DNA of 64,000 bases from Iris pallida. Its lineage: Eukaryota > Streptophyta > Magnoliopsida > Asparagales > Iridaceae. Within the stretch, counting starts at the first letter, position 1. The number at the start of each line of letters is the position of its first letter. The translations under genes and the position numbers were made by a program. The DNA is taken from the NCBI GenBank assembly GCA_029216955.1, contig JANAVB010002199.1, positions 11,059,952 through 11,123,951 on the forward strand. Direction: 5' to 3'. Below, in pieces: positions 42,401-47,759 of the stretch. Under the pieces are notes generated by a model. The model was not told where the DNA came from. It was given only the letters and a program-made list of their open reading frames with translations, and made no database searches.

Positions 42401-45400
42401 CCGTGCCATAAACGGTTTCCCGTGCCACAAACATAATCCACCATTCATATGGGGAGCTCCGTCGGCGTTATGCCCCAACACATCCATATTGATGCACGAC
42501 GCCCAACGGCTTAGTCATCTCATACTCGTATTCAACGCGTACCATTCGTAAGTTATTCGCATAGCATAATTTCGTATTACTTAGTCTTTTCGTAACATAA
42601 GTGCCCGAGGGCACGCTCAGCGCCGTATTCAATGTTCTACGCCTAGTGTTCAATGTTCTCGGAGCCGTGCACATGATGCACATCTCATTATCATCTTTCA
42701 ATGTTCTACCATCATTGCCCTACCGCGACCCGTGCACTCGATGCACGTCGCTTCAATTGTTCGATTGTTCAATGTTCTACCTTAATGTTCAACACATACT
42801 TAGATCTTTCGTCGCCGAGCCACGCTCGCTAACTCGATAACATCTTACACATACCATAATACATTTTATTAGACGTGAAGGAATAGGGAGAGTCAAGAAC
42901 CCGCCCACCTTAAGCCGATACGCCTTGCCGTCTCGTCGATTGAAGCGTCTCGCTTCCATAACTCGATCACATAGCTAACCCCCGGACTTAGCCATTCCTT
43001 TGAACTACTCGGTTGATTTGGCCTATCGCGCCCATGCCACAATCCGTTGCAAGGCCACGATTTGGTTTTGCGGACACTTCATTGCATAAGGCAAAATGCC
43101 GACCTCTTATCGTCCAGCGTAAAAGCATAGCCTGCACACCAGATCAACTAAAATCAGCATTGCTCAACGAGACTTATCCTTTGCATCGATTCGATTCATA
43201 GATTCCAACCGACTCAAAGCTTACCTTTGGCCAACTTAACACTTGCATCGATTCATATCGATACCTCATCGGGTCAACGCAACTCTTCGAGTCAACGACT
43301 CATCATAATGCACCGATGCGGAGCGGGGCATTACAGGGTGCCGGGGGTCTGATAGAGAGGGGGGGTCAGGGCGGCAGCAAGGGTGTCGGGGGGTCTGTGG
43401 CGTATAGCAGGGCGGTCGGGGGAAGACAGCAGGGGGGAGGTATGTGGCGTACAGCAGCAGCAGCGTGGAGGTGGGGGGGGGAGAGAGAAGGTGGCAGCAG
43501 GGGCAGGGAGAGATAGCAGGTAAGGGAGAAGGGGTTTGGATTAGGGTTAGGGTTTTGTGGAGAGAGAGAGTGAGAGAGAGAGGGATGGATGACGGCTAGG
43601 GTTTTGGCTCTGATACCATGTAGAGTTGGAATAATAGTATTATCTTTATTATTGATGAGAGACTACATATATATAGGAGAGGCTAGCCCCCTCTCCTATT
43701 ATTCTAAGCAATTTGGGACTAAAACCCATTAACTAATAACTCTAATATAACACTTAACAAGAATTAAATCTATTCCATATCACCCAATGATCAAAATAAT
43801 TTTTGCAATAAAATATTTGGGATTTAACTGTGTTTTCCATTCATTTGATGGTCCACCGTGTATGAGAATAACCAAATTGGTTATGCCCTGGGAACAAATA
43901 AGCTACCCACCTCTATTATATCTGTAGTATGGATGAGGTTGTTTCAACTTTCAAGCTGTTTGTAATGTATGAAAATGAAAATGTTTTTAGATAGATGTAA
44001 GATGAGAATTACTTCAACTCATGAAATGTGATTATTCTTGTGTATTTCACTTCATTAAAATCTAGTCATGAAGGGTGCTTCAAGTAGTAGATCTACATCC
44101 TGGAAAATAAAACTGATCCTTAAATAATGATATCGCCCCTACAAGAAGATCCCACTTCATGTAACCATGACCAGTTGCTATCTACAAAAAACTTATACAA
44201 TGAAGCCTAATCTCAAGCAAAAGTAACCTTCTAACTCACAAAAAGCAGATCAAAGTTGAAAACCCGGTTTGCGAAAATAATCAAACTTCGACTTCAGTTT
44301 CCTGGGAAAGAAAACCCCAAATCTTATACAGACTTGCCTCAATTGAAAAGCACCAAAAGATGTCTGCTACTGAACTTTCGAAAGTCCATAACCCAGAATA
44401 CGAAAATAACACACATATATGTGATGAAATCTAGTTCTTTCTGCCACCTCATTTGTAAGTATTAGAATTGGTGTGTAGAAGAAGAGGAGGCGGGTCAAGT
44501 GTGTGGCGCGTTGGGTTTGTGGGAGCACTATGCAAACACAATGATATATCTGTAATACCATCTTCCCCAAGTTTTGAACACCATATTTCAGATTCGAAAC
44601 AATGTCAATGCACTGGATAATACAAAGTTGTTCTAAAGTCTCTTGAAAGTCTTAAGAGCTGAAGTTAGCAATATCATATCGTCCTTGAAAGTAACTAAAC
44701 CAGAAAGGGATATCTTGAAAAGATTGATTTACTACCAACTATATATATCGTCTATATTAATAATTCTTTTAATATTAGTTTATGTTGTCAACTTGTCATG
44801 GCCCTTATATTCTTAGAACACCAAGTCTGCCAGTAAAACAACTAATGGCTGATTGTCCAACAAAAAGTTAAATATGCAATAGTCTAAAAGCATTGCGATT
44901 CAAACTTAACAAAACAAATCTCAAAAGATCTCTTGATTCTATGGCATTTCAACACTATAATTCCATAAAGTATTCATGAGCCATATCCAACTACCACTGA
45001 CTATACAAGCCAAATTTACCTCATGCCTTAAGTGAAGATAGACAAAGATGGTATAATCACATCAACTTTACTGTATATACTGTAGGAGTCCACCTATAGT
45101 CTTTTAGTTCGTGGATCCAAGACTACTCCCCAGCTCTGTTATCTTTCAGCTCCTGGAGCAAAGACTAGTCCCAAACAACAACTGTCCATTTGTAGGGGGT
45201 TTAGGGTTTTCGCAATATCGGTATCGGAATCGTATTGGACCATTCCTATGAGTATCGGGATCGGTGGTATCGGCGATTTCGGATGGGAGTATCGGATTTT
45301 TGGTATCGGCAAACTAATAATTATCAATAAATTATTAACATTTTAGAAAATACATTTTATATATTTAGGCATAATTTTAAGTATTTCCACTGTTATTTCT

Positions 45401-47362
45401 TAGTAGTTTTGAAATTGAATGAAATAATAGTCACCCTTGCCGATCGGTTTACATGTGATAGATAAGTTTTCTTTTTTTTACATGCTTTTACAACCTTACT
45501 AAGTTTTTACACCCTTGTTTTCATTCAATTTATTTGACGAATTGACTAGAAAAGAGAGCCCAAATGTCGGTATCGGTCAGTATCGGGTATTGGTCAGTAT
45601 CGAATCGGGACATGCCAAACCGTATCGATATCGGCCGTATCGAATCTGTATCAGCCGATACTGCGAACTATGGTTTAGAGTTTAGACCATTCATACACAT
45701 TTTTCTGTGCAGCAGAGAGATGGTTATGCTGGCCCAGTGCATATTGACGATATATTTGTATAAAAAAGAAGAAAAAAAGTGGTCATCAATAAGTCTTAGA
45801 AAAGGCCCTTATAAAGCCCAACTATATTAGATAGAAAAGCTGTCTGACCATTGAAACTCTAGCTACAGTGTATCCATTTTTATGATTTAAGAGAATTTCA
45901 TATCTTCTCCATAAATTATATATTCTCCGTACCATTTAATATTTTTTATGATCTCAGGTCCGAGATCATGAAATGAAAGTAATGTATAAATGTTGTTCAC
46001 TACAGGGCTACCAATGTCGGGAGAACTATACATCTCGGGCTCTACTGTTTCATGCTACTTATTGTTACAAATTTAAAAACTACAACAATCCAAATCCTCA
46101 ACCATGTATATTTATACATTTTATTGTCATTTATTTGTAATGGCATAATTGACTAAATAAGATCCTCTGCTAAATTTCTGCTATGCCCGAAACTAAACTA
46201 ACATCCTTTAGGTGATAGTTTGCTTCAAATTTGTGTTTGTTGTGTTCGATATCTTAATACTTTGGTGTAAATCCAAGCTATCAGTCCGAGCCTCGACAAA
46301 AGAATGATTGCATTTGGCAAGGGTCTATAGGTTAAAAAAAGAGAAGCTAGAGCATATAAACAAAAGTTTGTAAAGAAGTATCTGATAAGAGAATTTCGAA
46401 ACCTCTAAATGCCATAGTAGTCAAAGGTGTGCTTCGCATCAAAGCGCACCAACTGCGCCTCTCACTTCACTAGGCGAGGCGTCTTTCTCCATGCGTGCCT
46501 TGCAGCAAGGCGCCAACAAGAAAAGATGTCTTTTTTTGAAAAAAAAAAAATTGAGGCATGGAGATAGCCCTTATCTCATACAAGTGTGAGGGAGGTTGCC
46601 ATTTCCACAGCTGCCAAAGTTGGCTACAGTTGAATTGAAAAAAACTGAAATAAACTAAAAGTGTGGAAGGGAGATGGTACTAAAATTTACCAAAATTTGT
46701 GTTCATTTTATTTTGTTACTTCTTGTTAAAGAACACAAATTCGTATTAGTTCTGTTAACTGCTTCTAGTTCACTTGATTATGTTTTAACATATTTTTCAT
46801 TTTAATATGTTATTTGTTTTATTTCTTACATTAATAATTTATTTATTTATGTTTTTTTTATTTGTGCTCCTCGCTTTGCTCGGGCATGCACTTTAAGTGC
46901 GCCTTGCACCTAGGACGATATGGACTCTTTGCGCCTCGAGTACGCCTTGCGCCTTTGACTACCTTGCTAAATGCTAAAAGAGAATATGCAGGTAAAAGAA
47001 AAAACTAAATTAAAAAAATCACATGTACAAAAAAATTGTAGGAAGGTGCCAGGTATAACATTGAAAACCCTCTAAATAACCAAGAGAATTTTACTACAGT
47101 AAAGATAAATAAATTAGATTCTTACAAAACAATAGTGACTTGGAAAAGTGCTCGAATATCAACCAACTCCAAATAAATTTATACAAGGAAAATTGGAGAT
47201 AATAAAATGATCTTGCACAGAATTCATGATCATGAAATCCAGAAAGAACAGCTATCTGATAAATCTCCAAAGAAGAAAGAAAAGAATAGTTATTTGGTAT
47301 ACCTCTTTCCTGTTTTCCTTTGTTCCCTTAAAATCATGGAAAGGCTCTGCATGTAACAAGAA
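3100..47362 (-). CDS. GIP1-like: GBF-interacting protein 1-like gene (DUF1296 family), nine placed exons
   Basis: Exons on the minus strand, 5' to 3': 47362-47303, 30267-30141, 29778-29646, 14026-13473, 9126-8784, 8205-7938, 7694-7602, 4770-4321, 3480-3100. Joined they give 2409 bases in one frame, with every junction phase-compatible. Family marks in order are [14 protein letters not shown] (end of the DUF1296 domain), [22 protein letters not shown] with [52 protein letters not shown] with [23 protein letters not shown], and the C-terminal [16 protein letters not shown]. In Arabidopsis, GIP1 is a nuclear protein that promotes DNA binding by the bZIP factor GBF3 and acts as a coactivator; that role is inferred here from family. 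The N-terminal part of DUF1296 (roughly 40-60 residues) was not found. Introns of about 15.6 and 17 kb hold nested retrotransposons, yet no exon contains a stop or frameshift, so the gene looks functional. Confidence 0.88.
3481..4320 (-). other. GIP1-like last intron
   Basis: AT-rich intron between a GTATTC donor at 4320 and the CAG acceptor at 3481. The small reading frames at 3372-3608 and 3786-4034 on the plus strand are chance frames. No repeat was recognised. Confidence 0.8.
4321..4770 (-). CDS. GIP1-like exon (450 bp)
   Basis: This exon codes for exactly 150 codons and is phase 0 at both ends. The acceptor is CTGCCTCAG and the donor is CCTCAG|GTATTC. It starts [14 protein letters not shown], then has a Gln-rich run, then [20 protein letters not shown] and VPQMGM, and ends NNPYVQNPQ. 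This is the best conserved segment of GIP1-like proteins and is rich in Tyr, Pro, Asn and Gln, so probably disordered. There is no sign of decay. Confidence 0.9.
5809..6018. mobile_element. hAT-type MITE with CGCCTAGG subterminal repeats (copy 1, 210 bp)
   Basis: The terminal inverted repeats begin CACTGTTCTAAAAGGCG at the left and CAAGGTTGTGAAAAGCGC on the reverse strand at the right. The 8-bp flanks are TTCGAAAA and TTCAAAAA, a target duplication with one difference, which is the hAT signature. Internal ends carry GTCTAGGCGGCCGCC-like GC-rich palindromes around a T-rich core. It has no coding capacity. Confidence 0.8.
6452..7410. mobile_element. hAT-type MITE with CGCCTAGG subterminal repeats (copy 2, 959 bp)
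   Basis: The left end is TAGTGTTTTAAAAGCTC. The right end on the reverse strand is CACTGTTGTTAAAGGCGCC, matching the termini of the 5809 copy. The 8-bp flanks CAAACAAC and CACACGAC agree at six positions. GC-rich CTAGGCGC words cluster at both ends around an AT-rich centre without reading frames. It lies within a GIP1-like intron. Confidence 0.72.
7602..7694 (-). CDS. GIP1-like exon (93 bp)
   Basis: This exon has 31 codons, phase 0 at both ends. The acceptor TACAG lies before GCATATGAACC and the donor GAG|GTACCTC follows. It encodes [12 protein letters not shown] and ends LCSAPE. It joins PSFS of the previous exon, giving the family order SFS-AYxPQ, and continues into AFSSH in the next. Confidence 0.85.
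7938..8205 (-). CDS. GIP1-like exon (268 bp)
   Basis: The acceptor TTCTTGCAG lies before CATACCCAC and the donor TCT|GTAAGTC is close to consensus. The first base completes a Ser codon with AG from the upstream exon, after which 89 codons run [18 protein letters not shown] to NLPSFS. The segment is Ser/Pro-rich and low in hydrophobics, as in the family's central linker. Confidence 0.87.
8206..8783 (-). other. GIP1-like intron
   Basis: Intron of 578 bases between a CAAG|GTGATT donor and a TTGCAG acceptor. No repeat or coding feature was recognised. Confidence 0.75.
8784..9126 (-). CDS. GIP1-like exon (343 bp)
   Basis: Acceptor CTATGCAG, donor TTCAAG|GTGATT. The exon begins with CT, which completes an Ala codon with the G left by the upstream exon, and ends with a two-base overhang AG. 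It contains HPNVEWKPK and [20 protein letters not shown], both hallmark blocks of GIP1-like proteins. The frame is intact. Confidence 0.9.
9127..9328 (-). other. GIP1-like intron, part 3' of the Pack-MULE
   Basis: Short intron stretch before the MULE insertion. No other feature is recognised. Confidence 0.6.
9329..10523. mobile_element. Pack-MULE (Mutator-like element) carrying a CHX gene fragment
   Basis: Long terminal inverted repeats of roughly 115 bp bound the element. Left GAGAAATACTTTTTCCACA pairs with GCGAAATACTTTCTACATG on the reverse strand at the right. The repeats continue with AACGCACCCTTA against AACACACCCTTA, and TTTGCCACGTCATC against TTTGCCACATCACC. Flanks TAACCATTA and TATCTATTT agree at six of nine positions, consistent with an aged 9-bp Mutator target duplication. 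No transposase is present. The interior is almost entirely a captured antiporter fragment. It sits inside a GIP1-like intron. Confidence 0.8.
9545..10430 (-). pseudogene. captured cation/H+ exchanger (CHX family) fragment
   Basis: The minus-strand translation in shifting frames follows the middle of plant CHX antiporters. It has [29 protein letters not shown] and the signature [11 protein letters not shown]. After a frameshift near 9915 come [42 protein letters not shown] and ESSRGT. CHX proteins exchange K+ or Na+ for H+ across endomembranes or the plasma membrane through a 10-12 segment membrane domain. Here only the last membrane helices and the start of the soluble domain remain. At least two frameshifts are present and there are no ends of its own, so no function is expected. 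The boundaries coincide with the inner edges of the MULE repeats. Confidence 0.85.
10524..13472 (-). other. GIP1-like intron, remaining part
   Basis: About 2.9 kb of AT-rich intron. Between about 11990 and 12530, GGAACGTGGAAC-like words occur in both orientations, suggesting another decayed TIR element that I could not delimit. Other reading frames (11804-12052, 12321-12602) have no family resemblance. Confidence 0.6.
13473..14026 (-). CDS. GIP1-like exon (554 bp, largest)
   Basis: Acceptor TTTTTCTGAAG, donor CAGAAAG|GTAAGG. The first base completes a Ser codon with the AG overhang from the exon at 29646-29778, so the 15.6 kb intron splices in frame. It encodes [15 protein letters not shown], a Ser/Thr-rich region, [15 protein letters not shown] and [15 protein letters not shown], and ends QQQVGHQK. 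The SDPVHVP and REVGVVG blocks are conserved in the family. There are no disruptions. Confidence 0.9.
14027..14551 (-). other. start of the 15.6 kb intron; GGGTCGGGTC-rich remnant
   Basis: Intron sequence up to the SIRE insertion. From about 14340 it contains repeated GGTCAGGTC / GACCTGTTTA / GGGTTGGGTCC words in both orientations, probably an old small repeat. It carries no exon. Confidence 0.5.
14552..15618 (+). repeat. 5' LTR of the SIRE-like element
   Basis: Starts TGTTGGCCCATTG and ends GGTCCTACA. It is about 1067 bases and aligns over its full length with 28225-29305. A TATA-like TATAAATAG near 15070 (AATAAATAGAG) may mark the promoter. The PBS follows two bases later. Confidence 0.93.
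15621..15634 (+). other. primer-binding site, initiator tRNA-Met
   Basis: TGGTATCAGAGC follows the LTR end after AT(T) and is complementary to the 3' end of plant initiator tRNA-Met, as is usual for copia elements. Confidence 0.9.
15740..16168. mobile_element. hAT-type MITE with CGCCTAGG subterminal repeats (copy 3, 429 bp), inside gag
   Basis: The ends are CTATGTTGT and its inverted copy ACAACATAG. Flanking octamers GATGTAAC and GATGGAAC differ at one base. Excision with one octamer rejoins the gag codons for FDGTNYTYW, which fixes the boundaries. Both ends carry dense GCCTAGGCG palindromes around an AT-rich core. It has no coding capacity. Confidence 0.9.
16419..18139 (+). repeat. 5' LTR of the Tekay-like element
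   Basis: Begins TATAGTGCCCCGTCCC and ends GGGACGTGACA. It aligns along its length with 23035-24741. The left terminal dinucleotide is mutated from TG to TA. Confidence 0.88.
18143..18155 (+). other. primer-binding site, initiator tRNA-Met
   Basis: TGGTATCAGAGCA begins three bases after the LTR end GTGACA. Confidence 0.9.
18380..22980 (+). pseudogene. Tekay-like gag-pol polyprotein, frame-broken
   Basis: Domain order is gag (18380-19330), two zinc knuckles ([14 protein letters not shown] at about 19337-19378 and [14 protein letters not shown] at 19397-19438), and protease ([12 protein letters not shown] near 19645). Reverse transcriptase follows (20140-20900, with YHQLKI and FIDDILVY), then RNase H ([10 protein letters not shown] near 21090) and integrase (HHCC finger near 21780-21870 and core from DFIVGLP near 21945). 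A C-terminal chromodomain lies at about 22820-22970 ([17 protein letters not shown]). Breaks include a stop at 18866, TAA at 20330, an apparent 11-bp duplication near 21260 shifting frame, TAG near 21326 and shifts near 21935 and 22190. Chromodomain integrases direct insertion to heterochromatin. No full-length product is possible. Confidence 0.9.
23035..24741 (+). repeat. 3' LTR of the Tekay-like element
   Basis: Starts TGTAGTGCCCCGTCCC and ends GGGGCGTGACA. It follows the TTTCGAGGACGAAAC purine-rich region at 23001-23015. Confidence 0.9.
26226..26555 (+). pseudogene. SIRE-like protease / GAG-pre-integrase fragment
   Basis: Translation [16 protein letters not shown] carries the aspartic protease DSG motif (the usual Cys after DSG is Tyr). 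It is followed by [20 protein letters not shown], the copia segment leading to the integrase zinc finger. The reading frame stops at 26555, and shortly after (26636) an inverted LTR piece interrupts the polyprotein. No integrase, RT or RNase H follows, so pol is deleted. Confidence 0.85.
26636..27024 (-). repeat. inverted partial LTR inside the SIRE-like element
   Basis: These 389 bases are the reverse complement of the last part of the element's own LTR (compare 28915-29305 read backwards), beginning TATAGGACCGTTGAACACC. They break off exactly where the foldback at 27021-27119 begins. This is an internal rearrangement of the parent element, not a separate insertion, since there are no LTR ends or duplications on the right side. 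Confidence 0.85.
27021..27119. repeat. foldback: 26-bp inverted repeat with 47-bp loop
   Basis: Arm 1 is 27021-27046 (starts TCTGGTTAAGGTGC) and arm 2 is 27094-27119 (ends CACCTTAACCAGA), with one mismatch. The left arm starts at the breakpoint of the inverted LTR piece and the right arm lies within the start of the third ORF. Such a palindromic junction is expected from strand switching during reverse transcription or DNA repair. Confidence 0.85.
27050..27790 (+). CDS. third ORF of the SIRE-like element (position of the env-like ORF)
   Basis: An intact 246-residue frame lies between the rearranged pol region and the 3' LTR. Residues about 15-110 are globular, with [17 protein letters not shown] and [14 protein letters not shown]. 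They are reminiscent of the plant transposon-protein domain often seen in retroelement ORFs. The C-terminal half is Pro/Ala-rich with many Tyr, Asp and His. There is no convincing signal peptide. In SIRE elements a third ORF at this position is often called env-like; its role is unproven. The start overlaps the foldback, so the original N terminus may be lost. Confidence 0.6.
   Translation: MDIPIHPNPVPGSGRIFAKHLNQNFYELHRFVFSVLLPKTGSSDEITFYEMSAMYHLHFGIPFSVSKTFMAWMIGCRQVGRNLLYPMHLAAIFRRFQIDLSLCLISSSSSELTRSRKYPLPLPPPYVAPAEAHADPDVPPAAPAPRYDPQFYQRFDDFVTLTGQRHQSYVAAEFRHTSQAQVLRNSIVDLHCSLAHYPTAPVPMIHHPGFDGPRFDNLTTYGYFDLTTAYFDPQPPAPTDDDDAQM
28205..28224 (+). other. polypurine tract of the SIRE-like element
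   Basis: The sequence ATCGAAATGGAGGAGAT ends at the 3' LTR. It corresponds to the GGGGGAGAT tract of SIRE elements, here weakened by substitutions. Confidence 0.8.
28225..29305 (+). repeat. 3' LTR of the SIRE-like element
   Basis: Starts TGTTGGCCCATTGCC and ends GGTCCTACA, followed by GTTCA. It is about 1081 bases; differences from the 5' copy are scattered substitutions and short indels. Confidence 0.93.
29306..29645 (-). other. end of the 15.6 kb GIP1-like intron
   Basis: Intron between the SIRE duplication and the donor GAAAAG|GTACAC at 29645. An open stretch on the minus strand near 29310-29400 was considered as an exon and rejected, because the neighbouring exons already join in phase. 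Confidence 0.7.
29646..29778 (-). CDS. GIP1-like exon (133 bp)
   Basis: Acceptor GCTAGTGCAG, donor GAGAAAAG|GTACAC. Two bases complete the Gly codon from the upstream exon. It then encodes [18 protein letters not shown] and ends SSVYEK with a two-base overhang. EFRVVRDNR is a strong signature of one GIP1-like subgroup. The next exon is 15.6 kb away beyond the SIRE insertion. Confidence 0.88.
29779..30140 (-). other. GIP1-like intron
   Basis: Short AT-rich intron between donor CTG|GTATGC and acceptor TGCAG. No other feature was recognised. Confidence 0.75.
30141..30267 (-). CDS. GIP1-like exon (127 bp)
   Basis: Acceptor TTTGTGTCACAG, donor GTACCTG|GTATGC. It encodes [18 protein letters not shown], then [15 protein letters not shown] with one leftover G. 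The RRGxYxR block after the DUF1296 domain matches the Arg/Gly-rich stretch of this subgroup. Phase 0 at the start fits the exon at 47303-47362. Confidence 0.82.
30268..30903 (-). other. GIP1-like intron up to the copia insertion
   Basis: The 3' part of a 17 kb intron. It is AT-rich with no coding features. It ends in AGAAT (30899-30903), the left copy of the Ale target duplication. Confidence 0.75.
30904..31044 (-). repeat. 3' LTR of the minus-strand Ale-like element
   Basis: On the plus strand it runs TGTAGAGTTGGAATAATAG to ATAACATTTAGCA. Next to it, 31045-31060 is the complement of the purine tract (CCCTCCCTCAAGCTGG). Confidence 0.9.
31075..31557 (-). pseudogene. Ale-like RNase H domain
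   Basis: The frame carries [14 protein letters not shown], then [29 protein letters not shown] and DIFTKPL, the standard copia RNase H blocks. The catalytic Asp (TDAS), Glu (SEAEY) and Asp (YDNQSA) are all present. It is separated from RT by a frame break near 31560-31610. In the element it would degrade the RNA template during reverse transcription. Confidence 0.9.
31612..32535 (-). pseudogene. Ale-like reverse transcriptase
   Basis: An open frame of 307 codons with [53 protein letters not shown] and the catalytic [12 protein letters not shown] near 31980-32016. The YVDD box is intact, so the domain itself looks undamaged. It is cut off from the rest of the polyprotein by frame breaks on both sides (after MASPRVPHW and before MNEKMKA). 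Confidence 0.92.
32587..34245 (-). pseudogene. Ale-like protease-integrase region, frame-broken
   Basis: The region begins with the protease motif [14 protein letters not shown] at about 34165-34215. It continues with the GAG-pre-integrase zinc finger (HCQLGHPS and [12 protein letters not shown], 33690-33790) and the integrase core ([42 protein letters not shown]). The C-terminal part has [16 protein letters not shown] and KGYRCYSP. A stop near 33486 and shifts near 33100 and 32880 divide it. A Pro/Ser-rich linker (32600-32850) leads to RT. Confidence 0.9.
34397..35256 (-). pseudogene. Ale-like gag with damaged zinc knuckle
   Basis: The start codon is probably 35256-35254 (MADSTANSS), with a frame change near 35200. 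The long frame 35231-34494 has the UBN2-type gag blocks [15 protein letters not shown] and [18 protein letters not shown], and an Arg/Gly-rich [11 protein letters not shown] end. In the zinc knuckle the second Cys is Tyr ([11 protein letters not shown]) and the expected Trp codon is TGA, just before QC. The sister element at 47519 keeps CFNCGQLGHFYWQC intact. Confidence 0.88.
35693..37831 (-). repeat. 3' LTR of the LARD-type element
   Basis: About 2139 bases, nearly identical to 41174-43335. It contains several copies of TCAATGTTCTAC (37128-37285). Confidence 0.92.
40640..40950. repeat. array of hairpin repeats, core GTTGCACTTCGTGCAAC
   Basis: At least eight copies of a 17-base palindrome-like unit, GTTGCAC-TTC-GTGCAAC, followed by CAACA. 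Perfect copies include 40729-40745 and those near 40890 and 40923. Diverged copies lie near 40648, 40768, 40796, 40823 and 40856. Spacing is irregular, about 25-45 bases. Each unit can form a 7-bp stem with a TTC loop. Confidence 0.8.
41157..41170 (-). other. primer-binding site of the LARD-type element
   Basis: The reverse strand reads TGGTATCAGAGCGG, complementary to initiator tRNA-Met, and sits three bases from the LTR at 41174. Confidence 0.88.
41174..43335 (-). repeat. 5' LTR of the LARD-type element
   Basis: About 2162 bases. It differs from the other copy by a small number of substitutions plus short duplications, such as a repeated AAACGGTTTCCCGTGCC near 42392-42425 and a 9-base insertion near 42737. 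Confidence 0.92.
43336..43605 (-). other. Ale-like leader, upstream part
   Basis: A G-rich plus strand (CT-rich on the element strand) between the LARD insertion and the PBS. The element's leader continues at 35257-35692. No coding sequence is supported. Confidence 0.65.
43606..43618 (-). other. primer-binding site of the minus-strand Ale-like element
   Basis: The reverse strand reads TGGTATCAGAGCC and abuts the LTR. Confidence 0.92.
43619..43759 (-). repeat. 5' LTR of the minus-strand Ale-like element
   Basis: A 141-base copy of 30904-31044 with the right terminus CACTTAACA, followed by the duplication AGAAT. Confidence 0.92.
43765..45206 (-). other. GIP1-like intron, no element recognised
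   Basis: AT-rich intron sequence. Reading frames such as 44256-44465 and 44367-44570 show no family features. Confidence 0.6.
45207..45672. mobile_element. hAT-type MITE with GTATCGG subterminal repeats (466 bp)
   Basis: Inverted ends TTTTCGCAATATCGG (left) and AGTTCGCAGTATCGG (reverse strand, right). The flanking octamers are GTTTAGGG and GTTTAGAG. TATCGG and CGATAC words are repeated many times in the outer 120 bases on both sides, while the core is AT-rich. It has no coding capacity. The outermost one to three bases at the left are uncertain. Confidence 0.72.
46413..46966. mobile_element. hAT-type MITE, GTAGTCAAAGG ends (554 bp)
   Basis: Inverted ends are CATAGTAGTCAAAGGTG and CAAGGTAGTCAAAGGCG (reverse strand). 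The target duplication CTAAATGC is exact at 46405-46412 and 46967-46974. GCGCC-rich subterminal repeats surround an AT-rich core. It lies in the 17 kb GIP1-like intron. Confidence 0.88.
47303..47362 (-). CDS. GIP1-like exon with the end of the DUF1296 domain
   Basis: The donor is GGAAAGAG|GTATACC. The acceptor CATAAAAAG gives a 20-codon phase-0 exon reading [20 protein letters not shown]. This corresponds to LLxQDPFHEVKRKRDRRKE at the end of DUF1296 in the family. An alternative acceptor (ACATGCAG at 47347) would shorten it to 47303-47346 and need a different upstream phase. It lies 17 kb from the next exon. The rest of DUF1296 was not found upstream. Confidence 0.75.
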
Positions 47363-47518
47363 CTTTTTATGAAAAAAAAATGACAGAGAAATAAATGATG
47401 ACCACAAGAAGAAGAGACAAGTATATCCACAACTACGCATGCCAAATGAAAAATAGTGACTAATGCAGACATGTCATTAAAGCATCAACAATCATAATAC
47501 ATGCACATCTTTGGATAA

Positions 47519-47674
47519 TGTTAAGTGTTATATTAGAGTTATTAGTTAATGGACTTTAGTCCCACATTGTTTAGAATAATTGGAGAGGGGCTAGCCTCTC
47601 CTATATATATATATATATATATATATGTAGTCTCTCATCATTAATAAGACCATCCTATTATTTCCATCTCTACA
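47519..47674 (+). repeat. 5' LTR of the plus-strand Ale-like element
   Basis: 156 bases, TGTTAAGTGTTATATTAG to CCATCTCTACA. It is longer than the 3' LTR because of an expanded (TA)n tract near 47601-47626. The PBS TGGTATCAGAGCC follows directly at 47675-47687. Confidence 0.93.
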
Positions 47675-47759
47675 TGGTATCAGAGCCAAAACCCTAGCCG
47701 TCATCCACCACTCTCTCTCCTTTCACAAAATCCTAACCCTAATCTACCGTCCCTGTTGG

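Larger units (their letters stand above)
35693..43335 (-). mobile_element. non-autonomous gypsy-like LTR element (LARD type), nested in the Ale leader
   Basis: Two direct repeats of about 2.14 and 2.16 kb (35693-37831 and 41174-43335), each TGTCACGCCCC...GCATTACA on the plus strand, flank a 3.34 kb interior. An initiator-Met PBS (reverse strand) lies three bases inside the 41174 repeat. The TTCGAGGACGA-type word lies inside the other repeat. This gives minus-strand orientation. Flanks GGGGG and GGGTG agree at four of five bases. I find no gag, RT, RNase H or integrase in the interior. It must have moved with proteins from a relative, plausibly a Tekay-like element, since termini and polypurine-region words are shared. 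Confidence 0.87.
30904..43759 (-). mobile_element. Ale-like Ty1/copia retrotransposon, minus strand, with a nested 7.6 kb element
   Basis: Short LTRs (141 bp each, 30904-31044 and 43619-43759) with an exact AGAAT duplication at 30899-30903 and 43760-43764. The PBS is directly inside the 5' LTR and the purine tract next to the 3' LTR. The coding order on the minus strand is gag, protease, integrase, RT, RNase H. By eye the two LTRs differ at about seven positions. The LARD-type element at 35693-43335 is inserted in the leader between PBS and gag. It lies in the same orientation as the GIP1-like gene, inside an intron. Confidence 0.92.
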
